A stretch of DNA of 64,000 nucleotides from Fulvia fulva (taxonomy: Eukaryota > Ascomycota > Dothideomycetes > Mycosphaerellales > Mycosphaerellaceae): the NCBI RefSeq assembly GCF_020509005.1, contig NC_063023.1:1550001-1614000 (forward strand), read 5' to 3'. This document shows positions 1 to 10,600 of the stretch, piece after piece; the stretch's first letter is position 1; each line of letters starts with the position of its first letter. Made by a program: the position numbers and the translations under genes. The notes under the pieces were generated by a model. The model was not told where the DNA came from. It saw only the letters and a program-made list of their open reading frames with translations, and made no database searches.

Positions 1-360
1 ACCCTTTCCCGTCTGATTTACACGGCTTTGCCTCGTTGCACGGTAGATGGTCGCTTCCCTGTGAATAACAGCACCCAAAACTTGCATCCTCGACACAGGT
101 CTGCGAAGATGTCAGTTAGCACTTGGAGGAAAGGAAATGGGGAGATATGTCTGAACCAGTAAGCCGGAATTGCAAGAGCAGACGCCGCAAGCGCGAGAAC
201 AGTGGCGCAGATGCTGAGCTTCTTGATGGTTAGATGTCTTGGGCGAAGACTCTGGAGTTGAGACTGGATTAGGAATGCGTGCAGTGGGGCTATATCGTTG
301 TTCTAGTAGGTTGCGTACCAAGACTACGATATCGCAGCCCGACAAGAAGCCATGGCCTGC

Positions 361-1025
361 CTATTCGTAGCACAATCCTGCGAAGATCTGTAACAGCCAG
401 ATGAAACCGTGGTCGGCAGCCTGGTACCCGTGATGAGGTCGTGATAAGATAGGTGGCGGGCTGGACTCGGTATGGCGGATGTTCTGCGGCGTTGTCGGTC
501 CATGGCCTTCACTAAGCGGTTTCCGGATCGTGCAATCGTTGACTATGCTTGGCATAAGGGATAGTGCTTCTGTCGTGCGAGCTACTCTGGGTGTAGTCTG
601 GGACTTAGGTGTTTCTCGCTTTCTGGCGCTTCGCATAAGTTCGTATTGTGACTCCATCCTCGTCTGGCGAGACTCATAAAGCGCCGATCTTTTGGTCTGG
701 GCCTGCAGTCAGGCATCCGGTCTCTCGAAAGAGAGCAACGTGTGATTAAGCGTTCTATACATTGCAGCCACCTTACCTTCACCTGTAAGCAGAGACGGTC
801 ATGTAAAGCGCCTCTCACGTCTTGCCAGCTTCGTCCACGTCGTCCGCGGCGGCGAGCCTCGAGAGTATCTGACAAAGAATGTTAGCACGCCCTTGAACAT
901 AGTTGCTGTCTACCTTGGGGAGTATAGCCAGCGCCTTGCGCATGGACTGCATAATGATGGAGACGGTCCTCCGAGGTGGTGGAGAGGCATTGAATGTCAT
1001 AGAGTAAAGTCATCCTATTTCGCAT
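361..1025 (-). CDS. Hypothetical coding segment just downstream of the PTH11-like gene
   Basis: No family recognised. Read on the minus strand as three exons, 1025-914, 868-819 and 702-361, it gives an open frame of 167 residues starting at an ATG (1025) that overlaps the last bases of the PTH11-like gene in another frame. The first intron (869-913, 45 bp) has a clear GCTAAC branch site and ends TTTGTCAG; the second (703-818) ends CTGACTGCAG. The protein is basic and rich in Ser, Pro and Thr in its second half, with no membrane segment. It may be a separate small gene, or the original C-terminal tail of the PTH11-like gene now out of frame. The exon model is inference; only the open frames and splice signals are seen. 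Confidence 0.3.
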
Positions 1026-2139
1026 GGTACCAATGTGGCTCGAAATTGTCTAATGCCACCTCATCAATCGTGGAACCCAAACTTTTCGACCGTAACGACG
1101 TATGAAGGTCTTGAACCAGGGGTCGCAGCACCGGCACGCATTGGACGATAACGGTGCCAGTAACCTCTGAGCTGTACCATATGTTGCTCATAGCGTTGCG
1201 CCAGAAGTACCCTGAATGGTCAGCGCGAGTGTAGCAGACCATGGTGAAGTTTGCTTACATTCATCCTTCTTGTTTCCATCGAACTTCCATTCTGTTCGGA
1301 TAGCTGATTCGATGGCGACGACCATACCCTGGGAAGGACGTTAGTCGCGATCTCATCGGATATATCTCGTGATTGGCTCACCAGACTCATGGTTAGACAA
1401 AGCGCTATCTTCTCTTTCCTCTTCATGTCCAAGCCGTAGGTGACAACCCAGGGAAATGCGGCAAACACGAAGTCCATAACGACATTGTAATCTGTGCATG
1501 ATCAGTAACGTTTCCTCGCAAAGTCGATCAGCGACGACATACAGTTGCCGCCCTCCTTGAACCTGTTTCGAGAATGCTTGCTCAAGCAAAAGTCTAGCCG
1601 ATACCACACTTGGTAGCTGGGAGAATCGCAGATTCTTCCCCACTCCACGACACACTGCTGCTTGGTCAGTACGGCCGTGTTGACTCGTAGTGAATGCTGT
1701 TCCGGCGCACCTTGGCAATGTTCTAAGACATCATCGTGACTATGCAGAACCACAACACACCGTGACAGATCTTCCAGTGGGAGAAACCTCTCGTCAACTT
1801 CAGCAATGTGACTGCAAATGCGGACTTTGTCAAGGATTGACCCAGGAGATTGCCGCACGAAGTGATGTTGATCAATATATGCATTCGATCATCCCATTCA
1901 GGGCTGACATAGCCAGTCGCATACTCGATCGCTATGATAGTGTCCGTTATCGTGAGGATGCACCAAGCGAAGAGCAAAATGTAGTCATCCCACCACAGTC
2001 CATGCCGGCGGGTGACCTTAGACCCAACGCGCGCGGCGAGGAATCCTGTCGCACCCGCATACAGCGTCCAGATGCCAACATTGAGCTCCTTCTGAGGATC
2101 GGCGTAGTGAATATCCGGGTTCCTACGAAGGAGGTCCAT
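1015..2139 (-). pseudogene. PTH11-like fungal rhodopsin-domain membrane protein with an in-frame TAG
   Basis: Five exons can be traced: 2139-1711, 1654-1543, 1491-1382, 1328-1259, 1211-1015, with introns of 51-56 bp (47 bp for the last) and consistent phases over 306 codons. The translation matches the fungal rhodopsin-domain (Fung_rhodopsin, PTH11-type) family: WTLYAGATGFLAARVGSK near the start, the WWDDY motif, a YRLDFC motif, YNVVMDFVFAAFPW, the LCLTMSLGMVVAIESA segment, and a C-terminal TGTVIVQCVPVLRP helix. Such proteins are seven-helix plasma-membrane proteins, some acting as receptors. A TAG at 1725-1723 lies in frame in exon 1 inside a membrane helix, exactly where the family has a hydrophobic residue, and no plausible intron removes it. 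The product would stop after 138 residues, so the gene is called broken unless the base is an error or the stop is read through. Confidence 0.7.
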
Positions 2140-3808
2140 TCATGCCGGGCGAAGCGAAACAACCCTGGAGGGAAAATCGTAGTCCACGGCCGGCGCTTGG
2201 CGAGAAGTGTGAATATGTTCAATGTGTCAGACCTGCTGGTACAGTAGGTGAAATAGAGCAAAGTAGTATCTAGAGTCAAAGGTCGAAGCGAAGAAGGAAC
2301 GTCGAAGAAAACAATAGGCATGGGGTAAGCAGTCCGACGAGCCTTTGCTATATGATCTGGACCAGACTCGGACGCGAAAGCTCTGCTTATGGCAATGGCT
2401 CCAGAGGGGTTGCATCATGTCGCACCGGCTGCAGGCTTCGTAGCGATGCCGGTATATGGAACGCTACACCGGCGCGAGCTCTAGATGCCTTCTAGCCTGC
2501 ACAGTAACAGTCGCTCTGCCCCAGATCAGCGTTGACTGCCGGGCCTCACCTCTTGCAGGATGGCTTTCCTGCCTCGAAGATCTCTCTTACGGCCATTTTG
2601 GCACTGTGTCTTGCCTTGCTAACATTGTAGAAGCTGATTGATCGTTCCCGACGGGGCGATGCGGCCAATATATTGCAATACAAGGGGAGTGTGCGATCGC
2701 TGGGACCGGAGGCGATGTTTCTCTTCACAGATGTTGGGCCGTGTCATATAGATTGCGATCCATGCAGTTCTTCTAAGCGATCGTGGAAGGTCCCGCTCCA
2801 CGTGGCATTGGCAGTTTGTCCCACTGTAATGGGATTGATCACGGTATCATGCATCAAGCACGGTTCGGCGGGAGTGAGGTCGTCGTGTCTGTGTGTTACG
2901 TGAAAGTACGAAAGAGGACGTTGTGCTTCATGCTGATGAGTTGTCCTGGAAGAAGAGCAGGGGGCAGGTTGTCTCGGAAGTCACGATCCGAAACCCTAAG
3001 GCTTAGCCTGGCGGTGTTCGACACGAGCTGGCACGAGGTTCAGTGATCGCTCCTTCCATGCCATACAGTCAGAGCGCGACATCTTTCACATGCACATGTT
3101 ACTGACGTCTCATCCCCTGGGCGTATCTCCTGTGGTTCCGAAAAGATATAGAAATGACCGTGATCGGCGTTCTTCCATGGCACCTGCTGGCGTGCGAGGC
3201 GATCTGGAACGAACCTTTCATCGCGTCGTGCACAAGATGAGCTTCCAAGCAGTGGTCATCATGAAAGCCTGGTGGTACAGTCGTGCTTAGCGCAGCCCGC
3301 ATGGTCATTCAGAGTTGAGGCGCTATTGTGTAGCTTTCAGAAATCATGGCAGAAGGAAACACACGTCCACAAGAGACGGCGGTCAATGTGCTTCCTTGAC
3401 AAGTCATAGACATTGCTGTGTCGAAGCTAGGCCAGAGCGTGGATCTCGCGACTATGGCCCTGCATAGGTGAGTGAATGTTAAGCAGCACTGGGCGACCTC
3501 TCAACGGCGAGATGGCGAACAGGTATGTGGCCACCTTGCAAGATCACCTCGAGGCGCAAATACAGGGTCTTGGAGCCAGTGATACATCGAATATCCTCGC
3601 ATATAACCATGCCGATGCAGGAAGATTCCGTGTCTGCTGCCCTCACTATGACTGACGCGTGAAAACAAATTCTCCTCGCAGTGACACTCACTGCGTCTTC
3701 GCCACGTGCCTCCGCCAAGCAGAAGAAGAGGCATACCTCTGCGCTCCACGTCGGTACCTACGCACGTTCAGCCCGAGTCGTAGCTGCTTGTGATGAGGCG
3801 CGCTGTAC
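2140..3808. other. Intergenic stretch without a supported gene
   Basis: Open frames here are short, have no family resemblance and do not join across convincing splice sites. It lies between the 5' end of the PTH11-like gene and the 3' end of the 2EXR-like gene. Confidence 0.6.
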
Positions 3809-4586
3809 TCAATCATCCTTCCACTTGCGATCTCTACTAACAAGAGCTGATCGCCAACCCACCAGAACTTTCTCGACCTTCTCCCAGGGCTCATCGTCCA
3901 TCGCATCTACCATGCCAGACATCCCGCCAACCACGTGCTCCACCAGTCTTCCTCTACCGAGTTGCGCCTCTAGTATCTCTTTCGGTGTGTCGGGCGAGCC
4001 GAAGACTTCGCCTGCATGCCAACGACGTAGCCAGACCATGAGGTTCGGCCAGGAGGCCTGTGTGAAGTCGACATCACTAGACTGACCGATGCTAATGTTG
4101 TCATCGCCGAGACTCGCTGTTATGCGCTCAAGTTGCTGCTCCCAGCGGATGATGTGATTCGTGTCGAAGTTATGAACCGTCGTGATAAAGTCGTTTTCGT
4201 GGTAGAAAATCTTCAGGGTTTCGGCACGGATAGCCTTGCACGTGTTGAGCAGTGCTGGGCGATCATACCCAGAAGCGCTGTACTGAACTTCCAGTTAGCA
4301 TGTTTCAGTGAAAAGACAATGCTTGCCGGTTTACCTTGATCCTTCGATTCCAGCCCTTTCTCACGAGTACCAATCGGTAGATCTCGTTGCGTAGCTCACC
4401 AGGCAGAGCAAAAAATGGACTCTGCTCTTGTTCATGGTGGCACGATTGCTTGGCGGCCGATCCTGGCTGTACGAGGGAGATTTGATGGCTGATGTGTGGA
4501 TGTGCCCACTTGCGGCGCGAAAGTGGGAGTAGTATCGCACCGAAGATGAAGCCCGCACCCGCCAGCACGATGCTATTCGGAATCAT
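3809..4586 (-). CDS. 2EXR/DUF7730-like fungal protein
   Basis: Two exons, 4586-4335 and 4282-3809, joined in phase 0 over a 52-bp intron (GTAAAC donor, TGCTAAC branch site, TTCAG acceptor), encode 241 residues. The N-terminus has a hydrophobic stretch (about residues 5-20). Next comes the family signature FFALPGELRNEIYRLVLV (about residues 58-75), then ALLNTCKAIRAETLKIFY and a downstream ENDF. This leucine-rich entry motif plus the LL.TCK.I..E....FY motif is typical of the large fungal 2EXR/DUF7730 group, whose molecular function is unknown; some are described as F-box-like, which is not proven. It is the intact reference for the frameshifted copy at 12471-13497. Confidence 0.75.
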
Positions 4587-5829
4587 GGTGGATGGTGTGC
4601 AGTGGTGTATTGTTGCAGGTCAGGTAGAAAGTGCCGCGAAGATGTTTATTTGCGTCGCGCCGTGACACGTCTGGAGATGTCGTAATAGCAAGGCGTTCAC
4701 TACGACCGTCAACTCAGACCTAAAGCCGGAGAGCACGTGAGGAAGGCGCGCGGCTAGCACGAGTGGTGCAAAAGCCCAGACACTGCCACAGTCGTCAGCA
4801 TTCAATCCGAGTTCTTTCTCTGACGAGATAGTCTCTGAGGAGATAACAGCGGGACATCCAACACTGGATTGCCGGTCGGCCGCCATGATCCATTCCCTAA
4901 ACTCCACGCGGCACCACCGTATCCCGCCGATCCTGCATTGCCACTACACGCGCGAATCTCACATACACACACTCGAGCGCCGCCACTACTATGTGTACTT
5001 CGGACACTGTGACGGAGGCTAATTACACGATCAATCCGCCGACCCCGAGTAGTAAGACCGCTGATGGAAGGATAAGCCAGTGTAAGCATCCAGGCCTCGA
5101 CGATGCTGACAACAGGTTGAGGAAAGTGCAGTACTGTGCGAAGTCTTGACCGAGCGCAGCACTACAAGACAGATGGGTATGCCTATCGTAACATGACGAT
5201 CGAGCATGGCGGTATTGGGAAGCCAGAGGAGGATGAGATGTTCTTCAGGAAAGTGGATGCCTTCGCGGTGGAGGACGGCACCGTGCTCGAGCGATGCGCC
5301 ACAAAGACGTATACCAGACAAACATCTTCCTCTTGGGCAGTCTACATCTTCAGACCGGCTTCTCTGTGCTGTCGCCTGAGCTCGATAGTGGCATTAGCTG
5401 AGTCATGTTGGCAGATATGGGCACACGCCATGTCTGTGGTAGATGTCATCAGAGCCGGTGACCAGACAGTGGACTGATGTATAGAACTCGACTTCTTCAA
5501 CATAGATGCCATCGACGAGGAAGGGCGTGTCGGCAACTGCATGTGTGGGCGTCGAGAGGTGAAGTCGGCAGGTGCAAGCTTTCACAACAATGCTTGTCGT
5601 CTCGGCTGGTCACATGACCGACGGTCCTTGCAGACGCGTAAACTCCCAACGTGAAGATGACTTCACACTGCAAACACATCATGTGGTAATCCTCATGCCG
5701 CAGCACCCGCGTGTTGCCGTCATGTCTTTCAAGCAGTGGGCGATAAGTATACAGTGGCTGTCCCTTCCCTATTGTCTCTGCACTGTCTTGCACACCTGAA
5801 GCTATAGCACTGACAACAGATTCACTAAT
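4587..5829. other. Intergenic stretch without a supported gene
   Basis: Between divergent genes. A plus-strand stretch near 5150-5300 translates into plausible protein (around DGYAYRNMTIEHGG), and another frame does so near 5310-5430, but no start, splice pattern or family could be established. It may be a gene relic. Confidence 0.5.
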
Positions 5830-7090
5830 ATGGACACCAGGAACGCCAACAAGAAGTACAGGACGACGCCCGAGTTCGCAGAATACCAGGCCGAGAACTT
5901 CTGGAAAAGCAACGAAGGCGAAGTGCCGCCCTTCAACACAGACCCCAGCAAACTCGAAGAATTGGCTCAGAGGAAGCTGTCAGAAGGCGGTTGGTACTAT
6001 GCCTCCTCGAACGCCGGCCAAGCTCTTAGCCATCTTGCGAATCGACAAGCCTTCTACCGACACAAGATCATCCCGCGCATGCTCGTAGACACCAACAAGC
6101 GCGATATAGCGTGGGAGATCTGGGGACACAAAGTTGCTGCACCGATCGGGTTCGCGCCAGTGGGCATCAACAAGATCTACAACGCAGCAGGAGAGCTCCC
6201 TGTGGCCAAGGTAGCAGGCGAACTGAACCTCTCATACTGCCTCAGCACAGCAGGCTCGCAGCCAATCGAAGACGTGGGCAAAGCAAACGGTAACGGCCCA
6301 CGCTTTTTCCAGCTACACATGCCCCACGACGACGAGCTCACCATCTCCCTCCTTCAGCGCGCGCACGACTCCGGCTTCACAGCCTGTATTCTGACCGTCG
6401 ACACCTGGCAGCTCGGCTGGCGCCACGACGACATCAACACGAGCAACTACGCCTTCTACCACGGCATCGGCGCTTGATCCCAAGATACAGCCAAACGAGG
6501 CGGGTAGGAAGTCGATTGACAATGTCTGGCATGGAAGAGCACACGATTGGAGCAAGATGCCGTGGTTGATCAAGACCTGGAAGGAGACTAGTGGAGGAAA
6601 GCCATTTGCTATCAAGGGTATCCAGAGTGTGCAGGATGCGAAGAAGTGTGTCGAAGTGGGATGCGATGGCGTTGTGGTGTCGAATCACGCGGGTCGACAA
6701 GTCCATGGCGCTATCGGAAGTCTTGACGCGTTGGATAATATCGTCAATGGTGAGCTGACTGCTTCCCCTCGTCATTCAGCGCAGTGCTGACATATCGTAG
6801 CTGTCGGCGACAAGACCTACATCATGTTCGACTCTGGCATCCGCGGCGCGACGGACATCGTCAAGGCTCTGTCACTCGGCGCAAAGTTCGTCTTCGTCGG
6901 ACGACTCTGGATCTGGGGTCTGTCCATCATGGGCGAGCCTGGCGTTCGCCACGTCATGAAGTCCCTCCTCGCCGATCTAGATATCATGATGAACGTGGCG
7001 GGGATCCAAAGTATCGATCAGCTTGATCGGACCTGGCTGGAGAGTCAGCCAAAGAGCGATTCGCTGATCCAGGAGAGGGCGAAGCTTTGA
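5830..7090 (+). pseudogene. FMN-dependent alpha-hydroxy-acid oxidase (lactate 2-monooxygenase-like), frame broken by a deletion
   Basis: The ATG at 5830 opens a 215-codon frame of the FMN_dh family (lactate oxidases/monooxygenases, glycolate oxidase). Recognisable are the N-terminal GGWYYASSNAG, PIGFAPVGINKIY and LSTAGSQPIED (flavin-binding strands), FFQLHMPHDDEL and the strand 4 region TVDTWQLGWRHDD. The frame stops at TGA 6475-6477. Coding resumes in the next frame at about 6473 with LDPKIQPNEAG and carries the catalytic end: FAIKGIQ (flavin Lys), SNHAGRQVHGA (active-site His and Arg), FDSGIRGATDIVKAL and FVGRLW. An intron at 6750-6800 is spliced in phase. Compared with the family, roughly 18-20 residues after HGIGA are missing, in the loop that closes over the active site. 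Because the lost length is not a multiple of three, the gene as written cannot make the full enzyme. Confidence 0.8.
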
Positions 7091-7633
7091 TGAATACATG
7101 ACTACAAGTGTTAATCCTTCAGGCATCCCATTGGCCCTCAGCGGTATTTGATCACAGGCCATGGCGCCAGTGAAGCATCATCGTGCAAGCTCTCAAGGTT
7201 GTCTTGATTCTCCTCCACGTTGTATGACGGAAGACAAGGCACCGAGGGCCCCTGACAGAAGAGCTGGCCGTCACACTCTAAAAGTAACAAGCACTGTGAA
7301 CTGCACGCGATCCTCCGGGCACCCTGGACAACGCAGATTTCGTCGAAGCGCTGCGTGTGCTCGACGCTTCTAGATCACAAGCCGTTGCCACGCTGCGACA
7401 ACACACTCCAACTTTCATGCGGCTGGCCAACTTTGTCGAAGGCGCTTGCAACATTACCACATGGTGTAGCCTTCGTTAACCATACGTTACGTACTCTACG
7501 TAGTATAGAGCTGGGTGCAAGTATATCGCATCCCCTACGAAGTAGACGAGGCCATGCCACCCAGTCCGCAACGCAACAAGCACGGATCATATCATTGATG
7601 AAGCTATCTTTGTCTTCCTCATCTGATTGTATG
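7091..7633. other. Convergent intergenic region
   Basis: Lies between the 3' ends of the FMN oxidase and ELP1 and should hold both 3' untranslated regions. No gene, repeat or strong secondary structure was seen. Confidence 0.6.
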
Positions 7634-10600
7634 TCACGACTTCTCTAGCAAGCTCAACCTTTCGAACGCTTTCAGTAGAGGCGCCTCCTTCTTCTGATGC
7701 GAAGCCGACAGTGCATCAAATAACACACCCTGCCCACCCCAAGGACGATGCGGCTCCTCCGCACTCTCTTGTGTGCCAGTATGCGCAGGCTGGGCGGCAT
7801 GTGTCATGAATACCTCGTCCATGCAAGCTCCGCAAGACTCCACCACGTCCTGGAAAGCCTTATCGACAGCCAGAGCTCTCTCCCTCATTGTTCTTCGCAT
7901 TAGACCTTCCACCAGCCTTGAGGTATCATCCCCAGTGGCATTGAGTCGCTCGATGAGGCGAGCAATTGAGTTGACAAGGTACTCCTCTTCATAGACGGTT
8001 CCCTTCTTGCCACGAGCACGCTTGCGCTCTTCTCTTCGGCGATTCTTGGAGGTCTTGCGTGTGACGTCTGTCGCCAACGTACCCATAGAACGATTCGTGT
8101 ACCTCGTCATGAACGTACCGGCGGTAGTGGTGTTGGTTGGAGCCAGCGAGATGTCATCAGGCATGTTGTCATCGTCGCCACCGCCATCTAAGAACGCCAT
8201 TGGGTTCTCTGCCTTCTTTTGCCGAAGCTCGCGGAGGCGCGGAACTTGGTTTTGGAGTTGTGTTTTCATCTCTGCGAGCATCTCGGTCATGATAGCGGAC
8301 GCTTCGATCAGGCCTGGATCGACGAGGTCTTTGAGGAGCTCGGGTCGTCTTTGCAGAGAGATGTGGCGGATTGCATCTGCGAATTGATAGCCGCGGCAAA
8401 GAAGGCGGACTGCAGTGTCTAGATCGTGGAGGTGGTCGAGGTATATCGTTGCTGCTGAGACGTAGTCTTTGGCTTCTTCTAAGCTTTCTGCAAGATCAGA
8501 GGCGAGGCCTGACATTTTCTCATCGGACATGTCCGTTAAGCCAGCACAGGCTAGACACTCGCGCCACATACTGCAGGCACGGTATGCTTCGTATGCTAGC
8601 CCATAGTCTTGTATGTATTCAAAGGCAATACCGGCTTCCTTGTACCGGTTTCTGGCGTCGAGATAGTTGCCGTACAACCTCATCAGCTCCGTCAATCGTG
8701 TATTATCGTAGCGATACAATTCGATTGCAGCGCTGTAAAGATCATGCTTCGCAGCATAGGCTTTGACTTCCTCAAACTCGTTCAATTCGTGTAGATGCTT
8801 CAGCGCTTTTGAATATCGCTTGAGATCGTTGTCGATGGCGTGTCTCTGCCTGAGAGGCTCCATGTCTTGAAGTTGCTGCAGATAAGGAAGGTATTCCCGT
8901 GGGTCTTTCTGGGACTGCTGTGCAACGAGGAGGGTCACATCGAGATCATAAATGCCTAGCGCAGTGTTGTAGAGCTGATTCACATCTGCAAGGAAGCAGA
9001 TGTGCTCTACAGCTTGTTCAGGCTGCTCCTGCTTGCCCTGCTTCCGCAGCTGCGCTACGAGTGACAGGCCAGCTTCCAGATCTGGTGGATTCTTGGAGAC
9101 ATGTGCCGTCACAATGCATTGCAAGTAGGTGCTCTCATGACCAGATAGTACTTCCAAGAAAGCATCGCAGATCTTGTTCATCTTTGGCGGATTGGACAGC
9201 GCGAGTACAGGCGCATCGCCGTTAGTCGCACCATTCATAGCGATACCGCTATCATCATCGGCGACGGGCATTGTCTCCTTGTAAATTGTTTGCGTTACGT
9301 CCTCGTCGGAGAGTGAGCTCAAGAAGAGGTCGATGTACTCAATCTTCTTGACCTGCTTGATGAAAAGTGGTATGTCGTTCATGAACTGCTGAGGGGTGTA
9401 GTCATGGAGGATGTTCATGTCAACACGCTGCGTCCTGCAAATGGAGAAGGCTCTCTTGTAGTCTCGGTTGCCAATCGCATGACGGATACCGGCAAGGACG
9501 AGCGCTCGGGGGTATATGGTCTCCAAATTGCCACGAGGCATTTGCAAGACAAGGGAGTACGCGCTAGGCATGACCGTGATCAGCTTGGCACCTCGCTCGA
9601 TGTTGCGACATCGCTCATCCTTTTCCGGCTCATCTGGTGGCACCTCAAGCTGCCCTCCATGAAGATGTATGAACTTCAAGAGGTGCTGGCTGGTGGTGTA
9701 GACAAGATGCGAGGCTGTCGCCACGAACGATGTGCAGCCTGGAATCTTCAATGCATGTGCCTCACTTTGCACATGCAGCATTCCGCCGGCGGTCAGACCG
9801 AAGACGATGTCAACACCTTCATGCGTCCAAACTTCGACTGATGTGCACACCGTCGGTAGCTTGCCCACCGAGCGGCCAGGTGCGACACTCAGGTCTGTTA
9901 CAGCACCGCTCGCATCTTGTGCTATCGTCCGGTCGTGATCAGTGCATGGACAAAGCAGTGTGGTCGTCTCCACGTCATCAACCGAACGGCCACGACTCCC
10001 ACTCAGGCGGGTCAGTCGTGCGCCAGAAGCGTTGACCGAGGCTGAGACTACAGTAATGTCATCTTCTTCGCCAAACGCTATTTGTCGATGCACCACCCTC
10101 TCCATATTAAGCTCGGTGGACGATGTGAGAGTGGTTCCGGCACGTTTGACGGGCTTCGATGCATAGTCGCAGCTCCAGAGGGTGACTTGATTGTTGTGTA
10201 GGACGGCAATCTTTGTACCTGTCTTATTGATAGCAACATCAATAGCTTCGGAGACAAGGTCTATCTCATCAAGGGCCATTGGCGGCGGTACATTGGCAGT
10301 CCTGAGAGGAGTGACTTTCAGCTTCCGTCCATCGATTACTGCGACAATACCAAGGTCGTATGGAGGGACTACAGAGCCTCGTGCAACCTCGAAGGTATAG
10401 TCCAGCATGCGCAAGCTTAAGTCAGCGAAGCAAGCTAGGCGCAATGGCTTTTCTGAGTGCCATGTTGTGTTCACTGCTCCGTGCAGTGCAGTGTCGAGCT
10501 GGATCTCCTGCTTGAGGTAGTAGTGATAGTTTCCCATTATCCATAGCTGGACACGATCCTTTAATGAGACCGCCAGGACAGAAGAGTCGTTGTTCCAGTC

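Noticed and set aside
1492..1542. TGA at 1504-1502 taken as a second nonsense codon in the first PTH11-like gene
   Set aside because: It lies inside a good 51-bp intron (GTATGT donor, CACAG acceptor) whose removal gives the expected YNVVMDFVFAAFPW motif in phase.
5136..5477. Plus-strand stretch with protein-like translation
   Set aside because: Two different frames look plausible in turn, no start or intron connects them and the family is unknown; at best a relic.
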